A stretch of DNA of 45,230 nt. It comes from Oscillospiraceae bacterium. GTDB taxonomy: Bacteria > Bacillota > Clostridia > Oscillospirales > Oscillospiraceae. The notes under the pieces were generated by a model. The model saw only the letters and a program-made list of their open reading frames with translations, was not told the origin of the DNA and searched no databases. The position numbers and the translations under genes are program-made. Within the stretch, counting starts at the first letter, position 1. Every line of letters begins with the position of its first letter. This document shows, piece by piece, positions 24,215 to 32,446 of this stretch. The DNA is taken from assembly GCA_015068155.1 (NCBI GenBank), contig SVLC01000010.1, positions 1 through 45,230 of the forward strand. Reading direction: 5' to 3'.

Positions 24215-25070
24215 TTTCGTTCTCCTTCTGTTGCGCTTCATAAATCCGGACCTGCATCTTGCTGGGATCCGGCTGCTTGATGAAATGGAAATACATCAAA
24301 CAAGCCACGGCGATAAAGCAGCTAATGGCCGCCAGCATTTGACTGACCCGGAATTTGCCCCAATAGAGGCTGTCAAGCCGCAGGCCTTCGATAAAGGTGC
24401 GACCCAGGCCATACCAAGCCACATACATCAAGGCGATCTGGCCATCATACTTTCGATGCTTGGACATATAATGCAGCAGCACAAAGCCCACCGCATTCCA
24501 CAGGGATTCATACAGAAAAGTGGGGTGGTAGAAGGTGGTCACGCCGGTTTTGGCGTTCAGCAGGCCCATCCGCAGAAAGCTGTCAGTTTCCGCGCCAAAG
24601 GCCTCACGGTTGAAGAAATTGCCCCAACGGCCCAGGCTTTGGCCAATCAGGAAACCCAGGGAGGTCAGGTCCAGCACCGCGCCGATCCGCAGCTTCTTTA
24701 CCTTACAGAACACGACAATACCGATGGCCGCGCCGATAACGCCGCCGTAGATGGCCAGGCCGCCTTCCCAGATGTAGAGAATGCGGATCAGATTATCCTT
24801 GTAGCTGTCCCACTGGAACGCGCAGTAGTACAGCCGGGTGCAGAGCACCGCAAAAGGCACGATGCAAAGTACGCCGTCAATGATATCATCGTTCTTGATA
24901 CCGAATTGTTTGCCCCGGCGGGTGCCGTAGAGAAAGGCCAGTATCAGGCCCAGGGTGATCATAATGCCGTAAAGCTGAATGTTGAGTCCGAAGATATCAA
25001 AGCCGCGGACGGGGTTTATCTCTATTCCCAGACCCGGGAAGGAGATAGTGGTAAAATCACTGGGATTCAT
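24207..25070 (-). CDS. lgt: Phosphatidylglycerol--prolipoprotein diacylglyceryl transferase
   Basis: A 287-residue integral membrane enzyme with about seven helices. It transfers diacylglyceryl from phosphatidylglycerol to the lipobox Cys of prolipoproteins such as the DUF4349 protein in this window. The Lgt signature GRWGNFFNREAFG is present near the middle, together with YGIMITLGLILA and the later GLGRTFIEGLR. GGAGG at the proper distance sets the start at 25070. Its start overlaps the upstream peptidase stop (ATGA), and the small helical gene overlaps its end, giving a tightly packed four-gene operon. Confidence 0.95.
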   Translation of the reverse strand: MNPSDFTTISFPGLGIEINPVRGFDIFGLNIQLYGIMITLGLILAFLYGTRRGKQFGIKNDDIIDGVLCIVPFAVLCTRLYYCAFQWDSYKDNLIRILYIWEGGLAIYGGVIGAAIGIVVFCKVKKLRIGAVLDLTSLGFLIGQSLGRWGNFFNREAFGAETDSFLRMGLLNAKTGVTTFYHPTFLYESLWNAVGFVLLHYMSKHRKYDGQIALMYVAWYGLGRTFIEGLRLDSLYWGKFRVSQMLAAISCFIAVACLMYFHFIKQPDPSKMQVRIYEAQQKENENG

Positions 25071-26350
25071 GGATTTTCCTCCTTGATGGGGTAAATGATT
25101 GACAGGCTGCAGCCCTCGGGCCGCACCACCTGGCGGATAAACTGGCAAACTTCTTCCGCCTCAATGTCGCCGTAAAGCTCCGGGAAGCGGAAATAATCAA
25201 ATTCCGTCATTTCATAGGCGCAAAGCCGGAAGCAGGTGGAATCGAAGCTGTCCAGATCCCGGATACGGCGGCCCATAGCGCTGCGCTTGAGCCGCAGGAA
25301 GGTATCCTGCGGGATGCCGTTTTGACAAATTCCGGCCGCTTCGGCAAGGATGGCGTCCCGCACCTTCTCCGGATACTGGCTGTCGCCGCCGCAATTCAGC
25401 AGCGCGCAGCCGTCGATGGTCTCGTAGCCGCCGCCGAAGGAGGAATCGATCACGCCCTCTGCATATAGCTGCAGGTACAGCGCCGATGCTTCGCCGAACA
25501 ATACCTCCGCCGCCAGGTCGCCGATGAATTCCCGGCGGATGGCGGCTTCCCCTTTGTCTATGGGCGGGCATTTGAAGCCCATACTGAACATAGGCATGGC
25601 AATATCCATTTGGGCCGTCACGGCAGACTCCGGACAGGATGTGGGTTCTTCCGGGAAGGGGGCTTTTTGTCCCATATTCCCGGCAGCATCTCCCAAAATC
25701 CGGCAAGCCTGGGCGCAGACCACCTCCGGATCCACATCTCCCACCACGCAAAGCAGCATATTGCCGGGATGATAGAAGGCCCGGTGGCAAGTATGGAGGA
25801 TCTCCGGGGTGATGTCCCGGATGGTCTGGCTGGTACCCAAAATGGGGATCCGGATGGGATGGCTGCGGTACATGGCGGTCATCAGATTTTCAAACACCCG
25901 GCTGCCGGGTTCATCGGCCACCATGCCGATCTCCTGGTCAATGATGCCCCGCTCCTTTTCCACACTTTCTTCAGTGAAATACGGCGTGGAAACAAATTCC
26001 AGCAACAGATCCAGGCAGTCTTCAAAATTTTCCGTACAGGAGAAATAATAGGCAGTCAGGTCGTAGCTGGTAAAGGCGTTGACCATGGCGCCCATGGCGG
26101 CAAATTCCGCGCTGACATCCCGGCCCGGCAGATCAAAGATCTTATGCTCCAAATAGTGGGCCACGCCGGCAGGCACGGTGATTTTTTCCCCATCCAGGGA
26201 AAAATCCGTATGGACAGCGCCGAAATCCGTAACGAAATACGCCAGTTTTTTGGTAAAGCCCTGTTTGGGCACCACCAGCACCCGCAGCCCGTTGGGCAGT
26301 GTGGCCCGGCAGAGGGTCTCATCCAGGGCGGGGTAATACTGCTTATCCAT
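25067..26350 (-). CDS. M16 family zinc peptidase, YmfH type
   Basis: A 427-residue insulinase-family protein. The inverted zinc motif HYLEH is at about residues 66-70, with the distal Glu in the ERGIIDQEIGM segment near 145-150. LPNGLRVLVVPK near the N-terminus is typical of the family. This is the catalytically competent half of the YmfF/YmfH pair found side by side in many Firmicutes. Its in vivo substrate is not established. It overlaps the preceding YmfF-like gene by eight bases and lgt by four, indicating coordinated expression. Confidence 0.9.
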   Translation of the reverse strand: MDKQYYPALDETLCRATLPNGLRVLVVPKQGFTKKLAYFVTDFGAVHTDFSLDGEKITVPAGVAHYLEHKIFDLPGRDVSAEFAAMGAMVNAFTSYDLTAYYFSCTENFEDCLDLLLEFVSTPYFTEESVEKERGIIDQEIGMVADEPGSRVFENLMTAMYRSHPIRIPILGTSQTIRDITPEILHTCHRAFYHPGNMLLCVVGDVDPEVVCAQACRILGDAAGNMGQKAPFPEEPTSCPESAVTAQMDIAMPMFSMGFKCPPIDKGEAAIRREFIGDLAAEVLFGEASALYLQLYAEGVIDSSFGGGYETIDGCALLNCGGDSQYPEKVRDAILAEAAGICQNGIPQDTFLRLKRSAMGRRIRDLDSFDSTCFRLCAYEMTEFDYFRFPELYGDIEAEEVCQFIRQVVRPEGCSLSIIYPIKEENP

Positions 26351-27611
26351 GGTCGACCCCCTTTAGGAAAAACGCGCTGTGGAACACCACGGTTTTGGCC
26401 GCTTCCACCACATCCGCAACGGTCACAGCGGCAATTTCCGCGGCATAAACTTCCGGTGTCCGGCCCAGACCGCTGATGGCCGCGGTGGAGAAAAAGCTTT
26501 CAATGGCGCCGGGGCTGTCATACACTGCCCGCAGACCGGAAAGGATGGATTCCTTGGCGGCCGTCAGCTCCTGCCGGGAAATTTCGCCGTTGCAGCAGGC
26601 TGCCAATTGATCCAAAATCGCCGCCTGGGTCCGTTCCCGCTGCCGGGTGTCAATGCCGGCCCCTACGGTAAGGATGCCCTTGCTGCCGTAATAACCGGAG
26701 CCGATGGCATAGCAGAGGGACATTTTTTCCCGGACTTCCATAAACAGCTTGCTGGTCATGCCGCCGCCAAATACGGCGTTGCATACCTGCATGGCGGCAA
26801 ACCGGGGGTCCCGATTGGTGATGGGCGTCACAAATCCCAGGCCCAGCTTGCCCTGGGCAATATCCTGGGTCTCCTCTGCCTGCTGGCCGTCACAGGGCCG
26901 GTAGCCGGTCTGGGCCGGCAGCGCCCTGAGCTGTCTGAAAATCCGGGCCAGCTCCGGCTGCAGCAATTGCGCCACCCGGTCTATGGACGCAGCGCCCACA
27001 TAGAAGATCTCTATGGGGCTTTCCCGGAGGATTTTTTGATAATGGGCATAGCAAGAACGATGGTCAACGGCCTCCACCTGCTCTTTTTCCCCCAGACGGG
27101 GAATGCCGAAGGTATCGTTTTTGCACATGATCTTCAGCAGCCGCCCGGCAGCATAGGCCCGTTTGTCGCTGCGCTCGGAATCGATGGTAGCGATGAGATT
27201 CCGCTTCTCGCTTTCCACAAAATCCCGGCTGAAGCCGCCATCCTCCGTGATGGGCTCCAGCAGCAGCTCCATGGCGAAATGAACCATGGGCGCCAAAATT
27301 TCATCACCGGGCAGCGCGAAGCGGTCTTCCATAAAGCCGCAGTAAAAGCCGGTGGTTTGGTAATCTCCGATACGGCGCACCAAAGTGCCGATGGACGCGC
27401 CATACAGATCATCCAGCCGTTGGGTGATCTGCTGCAGATCCGGACAGCTTTGACAGCCCCGCAGCAGCACTGCCGGCAGCAGGGCATTGACGGCCGCTTC
27501 CGACTCTGCCATAGGCCGCAGCAACTGAATGCTGAGGGCGGATTGCTTAAACCGGTGGTCCTGAATGCAGCGCAGGGTCACACCGGGGCATAATGCCAGC
27601 GTTTGTTGCAT
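26343..27611 (-). CDS. M16 family peptidase-like protein, YmfF type, lacking the zinc motif
   Basis: A 422-residue M16-fold protein. The N-terminal region shows no HxxEH motif; the corresponding region reads LLRGCQSCPDLQQITQRL. Late motifs such as FGGGMTSKLFMEVREKMSL and YAIGSGYY are the conserved C-terminal M16 half with its Arg/Tyr substrate-binding residues. It probably pairs with the YmfH-type protein encoded next, as the non-catalytic partner of a heterodimer. It is the first gene of the minus-strand operon that ends with lgt and the small helical protein. Confidence 0.88.
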   Translation of the reverse strand: MQQTLALCPGVTLRCIQDHRFKQSALSIQLLRPMAESEAAVNALLPAVLLRGCQSCPDLQQITQRLDDLYGASIGTLVRRIGDYQTTGFYCGFMEDRFALPGDEILAPMVHFAMELLLEPITEDGGFSRDFVESEKRNLIATIDSERSDKRAYAAGRLLKIMCKNDTFGIPRLGEKEQVEAVDHRSCYAHYQKILRESPIEIFYVGAASIDRVAQLLQPELARIFRQLRALPAQTGYRPCDGQQAEETQDIAQGKLGLGFVTPITNRDPRFAAMQVCNAVFGGGMTSKLFMEVREKMSLCYAIGSGYYGSKGILTVGAGIDTRQRERTQAAILDQLAACCNGEISRQELTAAKESILSGLRAVYDSPGAIESFFSTAAISGLGRTPEVYAAEIAAVTVADVVEAAKTVVFHSAFFLKGVDHG

Positions 27612-27658
27612 AACTGGGTCTCCTTGGTGATGTAAATGGTTGTTTACAGCATATTCCT

Positions 27659-27788
27659 CTGTAGGGCAAGGCTATGGCCTTGCCGCCGCAGTATCAAAAA
27701 CAGATCTGTTGGTTATGAAAACCGTCCGCAATAACGGGCCGATCCGAAACCGCAAGGGTAACGGTGAGGTCATAACCTCACCCTACAG
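27659..27788. repeat. Palindromic intergenic element with CTGTAGGG ends
   Basis: Inverted ends CTGTAGGG / CCCTACAG enclose sub-palindromes GGCAAGGCTATGGCCTTGCC and GGTGAGGTCATAACCTCACC. Non-coding. It occupies much of the 322-base gap upstream of prmA; the rest of that gap is an AT-rich stretch carrying the promoter at 27878-27906. Confidence 0.65.
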
Positions 27789-27877
27789 TATAGAATTTCT
27801 TTGGTCCTATCAACAACGATTTACACCCATAAAAAATGATCGTTTATTATTATATAGCATTTCACAAAAAATAGCAA

Positions 27878-27906
27878 TTGCCATATTCAGTTTTTTGCGT
27901 TACAAT
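27878..27906 (+). promoter_or_regulatory. Sigma-A promoter of prmA
   Basis: TTGCCA (27878-27883), 17 bases, TACAAT (27901-27906), 28 bases before the start codon. Confidence 0.7.
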
Positions 27907-27933
27907 AGATGGCAAGTATAGGGAGGTATGTAT

Positions 27934-28896
27934 ATGGCATGGCTTGAGATGACCGTTTCTACCCTGCCCGGCACCATCGAGGATGTGGCCGCGGCTTTCA
28001 CCGCCGCCGGTTTTTCGGATCTGGTGCTGGAAGATCAGGCGGAATTTGAAGATTTTCTGGAGGACAACAAGGCCTACTGGGACTATATTGACGAGGAATT
28101 ACAGCAAAAACTCCAGGGACTTTCCTGTGTAAAGCTATACCTGGAAACCACCGATACCACCGGCATGGAGCGACTGAAAAACACTTTGGCGGCCCTGCGG
28201 CAGGCCCACGGTGATTGGGGTGGTTTGGAATTGGACTGCAAGCTCCTGCCGGACACGGATTGGGAGGAAAGCTGGAAAGAGAATTATCCCCCCCAGCCCA
28301 TCGGCCAAAGCTTGATCGTGCTGCCCTACTGGCAGGCCGATCTGGAAACGGACCGGAAAAAGGTGATCCTGGACCCGGGCCTGACCTTCGGCACCGGCGC
28401 CCATCCCTCCACCCAGATGGTGATGGAATTTATGGAGCAACTGGTAACGCCCGGCTGTCAATGTTTGGATCTGGGCAGCGGCAGCGGCATTTTGTCCATC
28501 GCCGCCCTGCGGCTGGGAGCAAGCTGCGCCATCGGTGTGGATATCGACCCCAAGGCAGAGGACATCGCCCGGGAAAATGCGGCTTACAACGGCTTTTCCG
28601 CCCCGGAATTTACCGCCATCACCGGTAACGTCACCGAAGATAAGGCCATGATGGCCCGTTTGGCTGCCGGCAGCTATGACATGGTGCTGGTGAACATCGT
28701 AGCGGATGTGATCATCGGCCTCAGCCCGGTCTTGCCCCATTTCCTCCGGGAGAGCAGCCTGCTGCTTTGCTCCGGCATTCTGGACAGCCGGCTGCAGGAT
28801 GTAACTGCTGCTTTGCAGCAGGCCGGTCTGGAAATATTGGATATCCACGCCAAAGAGGATTGGCGCAGCATCTGCGCCCGGCGCAAAAGGAGTTAA
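27934..28896 (+). CDS. prmA: Ribosomal protein L11 methyltransferase
   Basis: A 320-residue SAM-dependent methyltransferase that trimethylates ribosomal protein L11. The N-terminal substrate-recognition domain covers about residues 1-120. DPGLTFGTGAHPSTQM precedes the Rossmann SAM loop CLDLGSGSGILSIAALRLGA, and the post-I acidic residue is in GVDIDPKAED. NIVADVI is in the position of the family NILA-type motif. The start at 27934 lies 7 bases after GGGAGG; the ATG at 27928 is too close to it. It is followed after 3 bases by the membrane-anchored gene at 28900. Confidence 0.95.
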   Translation: MAWLEMTVSTLPGTIEDVAAAFTAAGFSDLVLEDQAEFEDFLEDNKAYWDYIDEELQQKLQGLSCVKLYLETTDTTGMERLKNTLAALRQAHGDWGGLELDCKLLPDTDWEESWKENYPPQPIGQSLIVLPYWQADLETDRKKVILDPGLTFGTGAHPSTQMVMEFMEQLVTPGCQCLDLGSGSGILSIAALRLGASCAIGVDIDPKAEDIARENAAYNGFSAPEFTAITGNVTEDKAMMARLAAGSYDMVLVNIVADVIIGLSPVLPHFLRESSLLLCSGILDSRLQDVTAALQQAGLEILDIHAKEDWRSICARRKRS

Positions 28897-28899
28897 ACT

Positions 28900-29997
28900 A
28901 TGGTGTTTTCCTATCGGACCCGGCGTGTTCTAAGCCGGATCTTCCCCACACTGCTGACCGTATTGGTGCTGATTTTGGCGGCTGTGCTTTGCTGGCTGAT
29001 CTGGCTGCAGCGGTTTGTGGTGTATACGCCCCAGGGCGTAGTTTTTGATTTTTCCCTGCAGCCTCCCAGCGCCAGCGGCATTCGCCCCCAGGACCCGGGG
29101 AGAAATGATATCAACATCGAATATCCCGATACCCCCATTACCTGGCCGTCTCAGGGACCCGTGACCCCCACCGATCCCACCCTGCCCAGCATTCCCGACA
29201 TCCCCGATATCCCCGACACTCCCAAACCGCCGGCAACATCGGGCGACACGGTGCTGACCGGCTACTATACGGACCTGAAAACCATCCAGGAAGACCCCAA
29301 CGGCGTACGCAACCAGATCGAGCGTCTGCCTGCCGGCACCGCGGTGATGGTAACCGTGGCCAACTACTGGGGCTACCGCTACTATACCTCCGCCCACGGC
29401 ACGCCTGTCAGCCAGGAAAATCTGGCAAAGATGGATGGATTGCTGGAATGGATGGCGCAGCAGGATTATTACATGATCGCCCGCCTGCCGGCCTTCCGGG
29501 ACTACTATTATTCCCTGGACAACACTTCCCTGGGTTTGGCAAAAAGCAACGGTTACCTGTGGCAGGATGCCGACCGTTGCTATTGGCTTAACCCCACCAA
29601 GGCAAAGGTGCAGACCCGGCTGACCCAGATCATCCGAGAACTGAAAGACCTGGGCTTTGACGAGGTGGTATTTGAAGATTTCATGATCCCCGACGCAGAG
29701 GCCATCGTCTTCAGCGGTGACCGCAAGGAAGCGGTTTATGAAGTGGCGCAGATTTTGGTGGAAGCCTGCGCCACGGAGGCTTTCGCCATTTCCTTCCTGA
29801 CCTCCGACTACGGTTTCCGGCTGCCCCAGGGCAACTGCCGTCTGTATCTGGAAAATGTAGAGCCTTCAGCGGTGCAGGATGTGCTGGATGCCATCGAGAC
29901 CCCCGATGATCGGCTGCAGATCGTCTTTTTCTGCGGCACCTTCGACAGCCGGTTCGACGGTTGCAGCGTACTGCGGCCCCTGGACCTGGCGCCTTAA
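28900..29997 (+). CDS. Membrane-anchored DUF4015-like putative glycosyl hydrolase
   Basis: A 365-residue protein. A basic N-terminus and one membrane helix (about residues 14-38) are followed by a proline/threonine-rich extracellular linker (about 50-112, with DIPDIPDTPKPP). The beta/alpha domain begins at TVLTGYYTDLKTIQ. The segment WLNPTKAKVQTRLTQIIREL, then KDLGFDEVVFEDFMIPD, resembles the DUF4015 (putative glycosyl hydrolase) family pattern of NP.....Y....A.E..LGFDEIQFDY.RFP, with acidic residues where a TIM-barrel hydrolase would have its catalytic pair. It is likely a cell-surface carbohydrate-active protein. Its cotranscription with prmA looks positional rather than functional. Family assignment is by motif only. 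Confidence 0.7.
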   Translation: MVFSYRTRRVLSRIFPTLLTVLVLILAAVLCWLIWLQRFVVYTPQGVVFDFSLQPPSASGIRPQDPGRNDINIEYPDTPITWPSQGPVTPTDPTLPSIPDIPDIPDTPKPPATSGDTVLTGYYTDLKTIQEDPNGVRNQIERLPAGTAVMVTVANYWGYRYYTSAHGTPVSQENLAKMDGLLEWMAQQDYYMIARLPAFRDYYYSLDNTSLGLAKSNGYLWQDADRCYWLNPTKAKVQTRLTQIIRELKDLGFDEVVFEDFMIPDAEAIVFSGDRKEAVYEVAQILVEACATEAFAISFLTSDYGFRLPQGNCRLYLENVEPSAVQDVLDAIETPDDRLQIVFFCGTFDSRFDGCSVLRPLDLAP

Positions 29998-30011
29998 CTG
30001 CATAACAAAAC

Positions 30012-30039
30012 GCGGCGCAGTTCTTACGAACTGCGCCGC
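30012..30039. terminator. Bidirectional terminator between convergent genes
   Basis: GCGGCGCAGTTC / GAACTGCGCCGC, 12-bp stem with TTAC loop. The minus-strand side is followed by GTTTTG, the plus side by a weak T-rich tail. Confidence 0.8.
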
Positions 30040-30053
30040 TGCTTTATCTGAAA

Positions 30054-32120
30054 TTATTCCTCGTCGTTCTTGGCGTCGGCAATGATCTTTGCCTGGTTAG
30101 CCTTGGGAACTTCCTCGTAACGGACGAACTCCAGGGTGAAGCTGCCGCGAGCCTGGGTCATAGCCCGCAGGTCGATGGCATACTCGCCCATTTCTGCCAT
30201 GGGAACTTCGGCCTCGATGACGGTGTTGCCGTCGGCATCGGGGTTCATACCCATGGGACGGCCGCGACGCTTGGACAGGTCGCCCATCACATCGCCGACA
30301 TAGCTCTCGGGAACGGTGACGGCCAGGGCGCCGATAGGCTCCAGCAAAGTGGGGTTCGCCTGGGGCATAGCTTCCTTGTAAGCCAGGATAGCAGCCAGCT
30401 TAAAGGCCATTTCGTTGGAGTCAACGGGATGGTAGGAACCATCGTACAGAACTGCCTTCAGACCGACCATGGGATAACCGGCCAGAGGACCTCTCTGGAC
30501 AGCTTCCTGGATGCCCTTTTCAACGGCGGGGTAGAAGTTTCTGGGAACGGAGCCACCGAAGACTTCCTCGGCGAAGATCATATCATCCTGCTCCTCCTGG
30601 GGCTCGAAACGGACCCAAACATCACCGAACTGGCCGCTGCCGCCGGTCTGCTTCTTATGACGGCCATGGGCCTGGACGGACTTCTTGATCTTTTCACGGT
30701 AAGCGACCTTGGCGGGAATCAGGTTGGCGTCCACACCAAAGCGGCTCTTCAGCTTGCTGACCAGCACATCCAACTGCTGGTCGCCGGTGCCGGAGAGGAC
30801 CATCTGACGGGTCTCTGCGTTGTTGACCAGATTGAAGGAGGGATCTTCTTCGTTCAAACGGTTCAGGCCGGCAGCGATCTTATCTTCCTGGCCCTTAGTC
30901 TTGGGCACGATGGCCACGGAGTAGCATGCGGGAGGATAGGGCAGGCCCTTCAGGGACACCACCTTGCGGGGGTCGCACAGGGTATCACCGGTCTTGACCT
31001 TATCCATCTTGCCGATGGCGCCGATGTCGCCGCAGGTCAGTTCCTTGACTTCGGTAGACTTCTTGCCGCACATAGCATACAGACGGCCCAGCTTCTCGGT
31101 CTCGCCGGTACGGGCATTGACCAGGGTGGTGTCGGAGGTGATGGAGCCGGAGAGGACCTTCACGAAGGAGTACTTGCCGTACTGGTCGGAAACGGTCTTA
31201 AATACGAACGCGGAGGGCACGCCGCCGGCGGAAACCACAAACTCTTCCACCTTGCCGTCGGCAGCGGTAGCCTTGTGATAGTTGCCCTGCTCGGGGTTAG
31301 GCAGCAGGGAGATGATGTGATCCATCAGCATCAGGCTGCCCAGGCAGGTAACGCCGGAACCGCAGAGCACGGGGAACAGGCTCAGGTCCTTCACGCCCTG
31401 GTGCAGGCCATTGATCATTTCAGCGTAGGTGAAATCGTCGCCCTCGAAGAAGCGATCCATCAGGGCCTCGTCGGTCTCGGCAACGGCTTCCTTCAGCGCG
31501 TCGTTGAACTCCTCGATAACAGACTCCTTATCGGCGGGAACAGCGATCTCCACCCGCTTCAGGTTCTGCATCTCGTAGGCGCGCTTATTCAGCACATCGA
31601 TGATGCCGGTGATCTTCTTGCTGCCATTCCAAATGGGAGCGACCACGGGAGCGATCTTGTTGCCATACTTCTCACGCAGAGCGCTGAAGGTAGCGTTGTA
31701 GTCGGAATTGTCTTCATCAACCTTGGAGATGTAGATCATGCGGGGCATATTGCGGTCTTCGCAATACTTCCAAGCCTTCTCAAAGCCAACGGTAATGCCG
31801 TCCTTAGCGGAGATCACCAGAATGGCGGCATCGGCAGCGCGCAGAGCCTCCACAACAGCGCCGGAGAAGTCGAAAGCGCCGGGGGTGTCCAGCAGGTTGA
31901 TCTTGCAGTTGTTGTACTCAACGGGGATCACAGAGGTGGAAATCGAAATATTACGACGAGTCTCCTCGGGATCGTAGTCAGAAACGGTGTTTCCGTCGGC
32001 GTTCTTGCCCATACGCATAATGGCGCCGGTCATATAAAGCAGGCTCTCAGCCAGGGCGGACTTGCCGCTGCCGCTGTGGCCCAGCAGAACGACGTTACGG
32101 ATAGAGTTAACAGTGTACAT
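30054..32120 (-). CDS. Elongation factor G-like GTPase (FusA2 type)
   Basis: A 688-residue translational-GTPase paralogue with EF-G domain order. The P-loop reads GHSGSGKS rather than the AHIDAGKT of housekeeping EF-G. The G3 motif is DTPGAFDF, in which Ala replaces the catalytic His of DTPGHVDF. G4 reads SKVD instead of NKxD. Domains II-V follow, including HGRHKKQTGGSGQFGDVWVR and the C-terminal RRGRPMGMNPDADGNTVIEA. Such EF-G-like proteins are not thought to replace EF-G, and their role is unsettled. The start at 32120 is supported by AAGGAG. It has its own promoter at 32198-32226 and no str-operon neighbours (rpsL, rpsG, tuf), consistent with a second, non-canonical copy. Confidence 0.9.
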   Translation of the reverse strand: MYTVNSIRNVVLLGHSGSGKSALAESLLYMTGAIMRMGKNADGNTVSDYDPEETRRNISISTSVIPVEYNNCKINLLDTPGAFDFSGAVVEALRAADAAILVISAKDGITVGFEKAWKYCEDRNMPRMIYISKVDEDNSDYNATFSALREKYGNKIAPVVAPIWNGSKKITGIIDVLNKRAYEMQNLKRVEIAVPADKESVIEEFNDALKEAVAETDEALMDRFFEGDDFTYAEMINGLHQGVKDLSLFPVLCGSGVTCLGSLMLMDHIISLLPNPEQGNYHKATAADGKVEEFVVSAGGVPSAFVFKTVSDQYGKYSFVKVLSGSITSDTTLVNARTGETEKLGRLYAMCGKKSTEVKELTCGDIGAIGKMDKVKTGDTLCDPRKVVSLKGLPYPPACYSVAIVPKTKGQEDKIAAGLNRLNEEDPSFNLVNNAETRQMVLSGTGDQQLDVLVSKLKSRFGVDANLIPAKVAYREKIKKSVQAHGRHKKQTGGSGQFGDVWVRFEPQEEQDDMIFAEEVFGGSVPRNFYPAVEKGIQEAVQRGPLAGYPMVGLKAVLYDGSYHPVDSNEMAFKLAAILAYKEAMPQANPTLLEPIGALAVTVPESYVGDVMGDLSKRRGRPMGMNPDADGNTVIEAEVPMAEMGEYAIDLRAMTQARGSFTLEFVRYEEVPKANQAKIIADAKNDEE

Positions 32121-32197
32121 GGTGAAAAAGCTCCTTTCGGGAAGGCTTTTGCCCTCCAATCCTTATCTTGGGTATCCGGGACACCCGAACAAAAGAC

Positions 32198-32226
32198 ATT
32201 ATACACGAATTATTCATAAATTTCAA
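32198..32226 (-). promoter_or_regulatory. Strong sigma-A promoter of the EF-G-like gene
   Basis: Minus strand TTGAAA (32226-32221), 17 bases, TATAAT (32203-32198). The leader of about 70 bases can form a small GGAGGGC/GCCTTCC hairpin before the ribosome-binding site. The remainder of the 326-base divergent gap is AT-rich without other visible structure. Confidence 0.8.
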
Positions 32227-32387
32227 TGCCTTTTTTGGCAAAATCAAAAATTCGTGAAAATGCCGCAGAGACAGTTGCTTCTATGTGCAAAACGCCCAAA
32301 TTTTTACGGTCCTTTTTGTCAATTGCTACTTTTGCAGGCTAAAATTTGAACTTTCCGTCAACTTTTCCCCCAGTTTTCATTCCCACA

Positions 32388-32416
32388 TTGATTTTTGAGA
32401 AACTTTTCTGTATAAT
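32388..32416 (+). promoter_or_regulatory. Sigma-A promoter of the LtaS-family gene
   Basis: TTGATT (32388-32393), 17 bases, TATAAT (32411-32416). Confidence 0.8.
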
Positions 32417-32446
32417 GAAGCCATCTTAGAAAAACGAGGACCCTAT

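Noticed and set aside
30429-32219. A 596-codon plus-strand frame opposite the EF-G-like gene
   Set aside because: Antisense shadow with the same low-complexity composition. The EF-G-like gene on the other strand has clear motifs, promoter and ribosome-binding site.
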